This document shows, in pieces, positions 58,899 to 62,365 of a DNA stretch of 62,365 nt. A program made the position numbers and the translations under genes. The notes below the pieces were generated by a model. The model was not told where the DNA came from. It searched no databases and was given only the letters and a program-made list of their open reading frames with translations. The stretch covers positions 1,700-64,064 of the forward strand of contig DDSN01000016.1 in the NCBI GenBank assembly GCA_002343395.1, written 5' to 3'. This DNA comes from Hyphomonadaceae bacterium UBA2389. GTDB lineage: Bacteria > Pseudomonadota > Alphaproteobacteria > Caulobacterales > Aquidulcibacteraceae. Numbering within the stretch: the first letter of the stretch is position 1; every line of letters starts with the position of its first letter.

Positions 58899-61800
58899 AT
58901 GCGGGCGTTCACGCGCTTCTTCGTCGATCGCTGGCAGTTCACCGCAGTCCTGTTCCTGCTGCTCATCGCGCTTGGCGTTGGCGCGGTCGTGTCGATCCCG
59001 AAGTCGGAAGACCCAATCGTGGAATTTCCGGGCGTCAGCATCGCCGTCGTGCTCCCAGGCGCCGACGCGGAACAAATGGAACGCCTCGTCGCGATACCTT
59101 TGGAAGACGCGCTGAACGGCATCGAAGACATTCAAGAGCTTCGCTCGTCCTCGCGCGCGGGCGTCACTGTCGTGGCGGTGGAGTTCGCATGGGGCGTCGA
59201 TCCCGATGAAAAGTACGGCGAGGTGATCCGAGAGGTTAACCTGGTTCGCCCCACCTTGCCCGAGGGCGTCGTCGATGTGCGGACACGGCGCTTCAATCCC
59301 GCGCAAGCCGCGATCGCGCAGATCGCTCTGACCAGCGCGGACGCTCCGTATCGTGAACTTGAGAGCTACGCAAAAGCGTTGCGCGACTCCCTGGAGCGGG
59401 CGCCGGGGGTGCAACAGGCCGACATCTGGGGCGCTCCGCAGGCCGAGGTTCGGATTGGCGTCAACGTCGAACGGCTCGCCGCGTATCGGCTGCCAATCAC
59501 AGCGGTCGCGGAGGCGCTTCAAAGAGAGGGCGTGGATGCGCCAATAGGCGCGGTGGAAGCCGGCGGCAGGCGCTTCAACGTCGAGGCGTCCGGGGCGTAC
59601 AACAATCTCGACGAAATTCGCGGCGTGGCGCTGCGCGCCCAAGGCGGCTCCCTGGTGACCGTCGGCGACGTGGCGGAGGTCTCCTGGTCGAATGATCAAC
59701 AGGCGCATATCGCGCGGTTCAATGGGCAGCGCGCGGTTTTCGTCAGCGCACGAGCGCGTCTGGGCGAGAACATCTTTCCCGTGCTGCGCAGCGTCCGTGC
59801 GCGCATCGACGCGTTCGAGCGCGCCCTGCCCGAGAACATCGCCCTCCAGCGCGGCTTCAATCAGTCCGAGACCGTTCGCCACCGCCTTGGAAGCCTCGCG
59901 CGTGACTTTACCATTGCGATCTTGCTCGTGCTTCTCACGCTGTTGCCGCTTGGTTTTCGAGCGTCGCTGGTGGTCATGGTTTCGATTCCGCTCTCGCTGG
60001 CGATCGGCGTCGTCGCCTTGCACGCCTTGGGATACTCGCTCAACCAGCTCTCAATTGCCGGGTTCGTCCTCGCGCTCGGCCTCCTCGTCGACGATTCGAT
60101 CGTGGTGACGGAAAACATCGCGCGCCACCTCCGGGGCGGATTGCAGCCGCGAGAGGCAGCCATCGCCGGCGTAGAGGAGATCAACATCGCGGTGATCGGT
60201 TGCACGGCGACGCTTCTGCTCGCGTTCGTGCCGATCATGGCGCTGCCGGAAAGCGCGGGCGCGTTCGTGCGCTCTCTGCCGCTGGCGGTCGTGGCGACGA
60301 TCAGCGCCTCTCTCGTTGTGGCGCTGACAATTATTCCCTTCCTCGCGAGCCGGCTGCTGCCGCGACAAGCAGTAGGACAATCCAACCCAGTGCTGGATCG
60401 CGTCATGGGAACCATTCACGGCGTGTACCGGCCGGCGCTGCATTGGGCGCTCGGGCAGCCGCGGAAAACAGTCATCACCGCGTTGCTCGGGTTCGTGTTG
60501 TCGCTTGGATTGATTCCACAACTCGGGTTCAGCCTGTTCCCGGAAAATGACAGCCCGTACTTTCTCGTCGATATCGAGACGCCTCAGGGGGCGTCCGTCG
60601 GCGAGACAGACCGCGCGGTGCGCTTCGTTGACGGCGTCTTGGCCGAATACCCGGAGATCGAGTGGCGGTTCGCCAACACAGGGCGCGGCAATCCGCAGAT
60701 CTACTACAATGAAATTCCCCCCGAGCAGGTCTCAAACCTTGGCCAAGTGTATGCGCGATTCCATGAGTGGCGACGACGCGATGGCCTCCGCACGATCGAC
60801 GAAATTCGCGCCCGGCTCGACGCGTACCCCGGCGCCCGCATCAATCTTCGGCGCTTCACCAATGGGCCGCCGATCGAGGCGCCCATCGCGGTGCGCATTA
60901 GCGGTCCTGATCTTGCGGCGATCAATGAGATCGCCTCCGACGTAGAGCGGATTTTGCTCGCCACGCCTGGAACCCGTGATGTTTCAAATCCCGTCGCCGA
61001 ACGACTGCTGGGCCTCAACCTGAATGTCGACGCGGCGGAGGCGGCGCTGCGCGGCGTTCCGGCCGGCGCCATCGATCAAACCTTGCGAACGGCTATCGGC
61101 GGACTAACCGTCGCGCAGTTCCGCGACCCCGCTGGCGACGCTTTTCCGGTCGTGCTGCGTGCGCCGCGCGACGACGCGATGCCGGTAGCGGCGCTCGACC
61201 GGTTATTCGTCTGGAACGGACAAGGCGAAGCGATTCCGCTCGCGGAACTCGCGCGGCCAAGCTTGGAGGCCGGCCCAGCGTCGATCGACCGGGTGAAACG
61301 CGAGCGCACGGCGACGGTGAGGGCATATACAAAGGACGGTTACCTCATCGCGCGCGTTACGGCTGACGTCGCGGATCGTCTGGCCACTTTGCAGCTCCCG
61401 CCGGGATACACCCTCTCGTTCGGCGGACAAGCCGAAGCTCAGGAACGCAGCTTCAGCGGCTTGGGTCCGGCGATCATGATCGCCATCTTCGGCGTGCTCG
61501 CCGTGCTGCTCCTGGAGTTCGGCTCCTTCGCCGTGACCACGGTTGTCGCCTTCGTAATCCCGTTTGGAATTATGGGCGGGCTAGTCGCGCTGTGGCTTGG
61601 CGGGGAGTCCCTTTCGTTCACCGCGATCATCGGTTTCATCGCGTTGATTGGAATCGAGATAAAGAACTCAATCCTGCTTGTTGAGTTCGCAAACCAACAA
61701 CGCGCGCGCGGCACGCCGCTGCGGGAAGCGATCGAACAAGCGGGCGAAGTGCGCTTCCTTCCTGTCCTGCTCACAAGCGCGACGGCCATCGGCGGCATGA

Positions 61801-61958
61801 TACCGCTATTGTTGGAGGACTCCCCGCTCTTCTCGCCGATCGCCATGGTGCTGATCGGCGGTTTGATCAGCTCAACTCTGATCGCACGCATCGTGACGCC
61901 GGCGATGTATCTGCTGCTGGCGCCCAAGGACGCCGCCGCCGCCGCTCCCTCGATCTGA
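58899..61958 (+). CDS. RND-family efflux permease
   Basis: 1,019 residues with twelve membrane helices in the usual 1+5 / 1+5 pattern and two large periplasmic loops. The proton-relay Asp pair is in LALGLLVDDSIVVTENIARH. PKSEDPIVEFPGVSIAV, the short porter loops and the C-terminal GIEIKNSILLVEFANQQRAR place it among the HAE1-like or uncharacterised AcrB relatives rather than heavy-metal CzcA. The exported compound is unknown. The outer-membrane channel gene is not adjacent. Confidence 0.94.
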   Translation: MRAFTRFFVDRWQFTAVLFLLLIALGVGAVVSIPKSEDPIVEFPGVSIAVVLPGADAEQMERLVAIPLEDALNGIEDIQELRSSSRAGVTVVAVEFAWGVDPDEKYGEVIREVNLVRPTLPEGVVDVRTRRFNPAQAAIAQIALTSADAPYRELESYAKALRDSLERAPGVQQADIWGAPQAEVRIGVNVERLAAYRLPITAVAEALQREGVDAPIGAVEAGGRRFNVEASGAYNNLDEIRGVALRAQGGSLVTVGDVAEVSWSNDQQAHIARFNGQRAVFVSARARLGENIFPVLRSVRARIDAFERALPENIALQRGFNQSETVRHRLGSLARDFTIAILLVLLTLLPLGFRASLVVMVSIPLSLAIGVVALHALGYSLNQLSIAGFVLALGLLVDDSIVVTENIARHLRGGLQPREAAIAGVEEINIAVIGCTATLLLAFVPIMALPESAGAFVRSLPLAVVATISASLVVALTIIPFLASRLLPRQAVGQSNPVLDRVMGTIHGVYRPALHWALGQPRKTVITALLGFVLSLGLIPQLGFSLFPENDSPYFLVDIETPQGASVGETDRAVRFVDGVLAEYPEIEWRFANTGRGNPQIYYNEIPPEQVSNLGQVYARFHEWRRRDGLRTIDEIRARLDAYPGARINLRRFTNGPPIEAPIAVRISGPDLAAINEIASDVERILLATPGTRDVSNPVAERLLGLNLNVDAAEAALRGVPAGAIDQTLRTAIGGLTVAQFRDPAGDAFPVVLRAPRDDAMPVAALDRLFVWNGQGEAIPLAELARPSLEAGPASIDRVKRERTATVRAYTKDGYLIARVTADVADRLATLQLPPGYTLSFGGQAEAQERSFSGLGPAIMIAIFGVLAVLLLEFGSFAVTTVVAFVIPFGIMGGLVALWLGGESLSFTAIIGFIALIGIEIKNSILLVEFANQQRARGTPLREAIEQAGEVRFLPVLLTSATAIGGMIPLLLEDSPLFSPIAMVLIGGLISSTLIARIVTPAMYLLLAPKDAAAAAPSI

Positions 61959-61959
61959 G

Positions 61960-62365
61960 TTAAGCTTTTACTCTCGCGCGGCGCTTGCCGGACGGCGGCG
62001 CGGACCCAGCGATCAAGACTTCTTTCGGCCTCACCCAGCGAAAGTTTGAGCGCGCGCGCCGCCAGTCCGCGATGAGTTCGCGCGCGAGCATCGATCCCGT
62101 GCGTTCGACATGCTCCTCAAGCAAAGCAAGCAGCGCCGTTTCACCGGGACCCGTCACGTCCGTCCAGCCGATCGTGTCTTGATTGGCAACGAGACGGAGC
62201 TTTTCGTCAGGATCATAGAGGAATGCTTCCCCGCCCGTCATTCCCGCTCCAAAGTTATCGCCCACGGCGCCCAGGATCGCGATCATCCCCGAGGTCATGT
62301 ATTCGCAGCCATTGGCGCCGCACCCTTCGATGACCGCGTGTGCGCCCGAGTTGCGCACCGCAAAG
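61960..62365 (-). CDS. gltB: Glutamate synthase large subunit, C-terminal GXGXG part (5' truncated by window edge)
   Basis: The frame is open to the window edge (FAVRNSGAHAVIEGCGANGC in its first visible part) and ends in a basic tail. The repeated Gly pattern with CEYMTSGMIAILGAVGDNFG, then AGMTGGEAFLYDP, is the structural beta-helix of glutamate synthase alpha chains (GltB). Roughly 135 of some 1,500 residues are seen. Homologous GXGXG domains exist in formylmethanofuran dehydrogenases and in GlxD-type proteins, but the end LIADWRRARSNFRWVRPKEV fits GltB. Confidence 0.88.
   Translation of the reverse strand, partial: FAVRNSGAHAVIEGCGANGCEYMTSGMIAILGAVGDNFGAGMTGGEAFLYDPDEKLRLVANQDTIGWTDVTGPGETALLALLEEHVERTGSMLARELIADWRRARSNFRWVRPKEVLIAGSAPPSGKRRARVKA

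Overview
The window is high-GC, densely coded DNA from an alphaproteobacterium, most likely of the Caulobacterales/Hyphomonadales group. This is an inference from gene content: a CpdR-type response regulator of the CtrA/ClpXP cell-cycle pathway, DnaE2, many TonB/RND/CHRD-type envelope genes, an Entner-Doudoroff aldolase and numerous secreted proteins. No rRNA, CRISPR array, prophage or insertion sequence was seen. Both ends are cut: the 3' part of dnaE2 lies at the left edge and the C-terminal part of the glutamate synthase large subunit at the right edge.

Layout. 1-3.5 kb: the dnaE2 tail, then small genes including an overlapping three-gene set that ends in a secreted cysteine-repeat protein. 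3.7-6.1 kb: tRNA-Val(GAC), cpdR, an N-formylglutamate amidohydrolase-like gene and a membrane-tethered nuclease. 6.0-8.9 kb: an overlapping operon of ketoacyl synthase III, a heme-oxygenase-fold diiron-type protein and an unrecognised protein, preceded by a candidate small RNA. 9.1-18.8 kb: typA, an XRE regulator, histidinol phosphatase, a phosphatase-like protein, agmatine-to-putrescine enzymes (aguA/aguB), a family 39 glycosyltransferase and KDPG aldolase. 18.9-21.6 kb: two toxin-antitoxin pairs flank the CCA-adding enzyme. 21.6-25.3 kb: secreted proteins, a NUDIX hydrolase and a low-GC two-gene membrane cassette. 25.4-32.8 kb: a DUF1285 gene, a dispersed inverted repeat and a four-gene MoxR/DUF58/DUF4159/VWA operon. 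32.8-41 kb: an orphan curlin-repeat protein, a secreted HELFH metallopeptidase candidate, transport, SDR, pirin, lipoprotein and response-regulator genes. 41-45.8 kb: queE/queC (queuosine), a TonB-dependent receptor and a response regulator. 45.8-50.6 kb: valine catabolism (mmsA, 3-hydroxyisobutyryl-CoA hydrolase, mmsB) with two unrelated genes inside. 50.7-57.8 kb: a copper chaperone, an Lrp-type regulator and, divergent from it, a fused-E1/E2 2-oxoacid dehydrogenase operon with an aromatic-type aminotransferase, a flavin reductase and a methyltransferase. 57.8-62 kb: an RND efflux pair.

How the genes fit together. Amino-acid carbon handling is the main metabolic theme: agmatine to putrescine, valine to propionyl-CoA, and an inferred aryl or branched 2-oxoacid to acyl-CoA route. 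A second theme is the envelope: many small lipoproteins and secreted proteins, and RND/TonB/MFS transport. The least explained units are the ketoacyl synthase III operon, the candidate RNA beside it, the cysteine-repeat protein, the HELFH protein and the low-GC membrane cassette.
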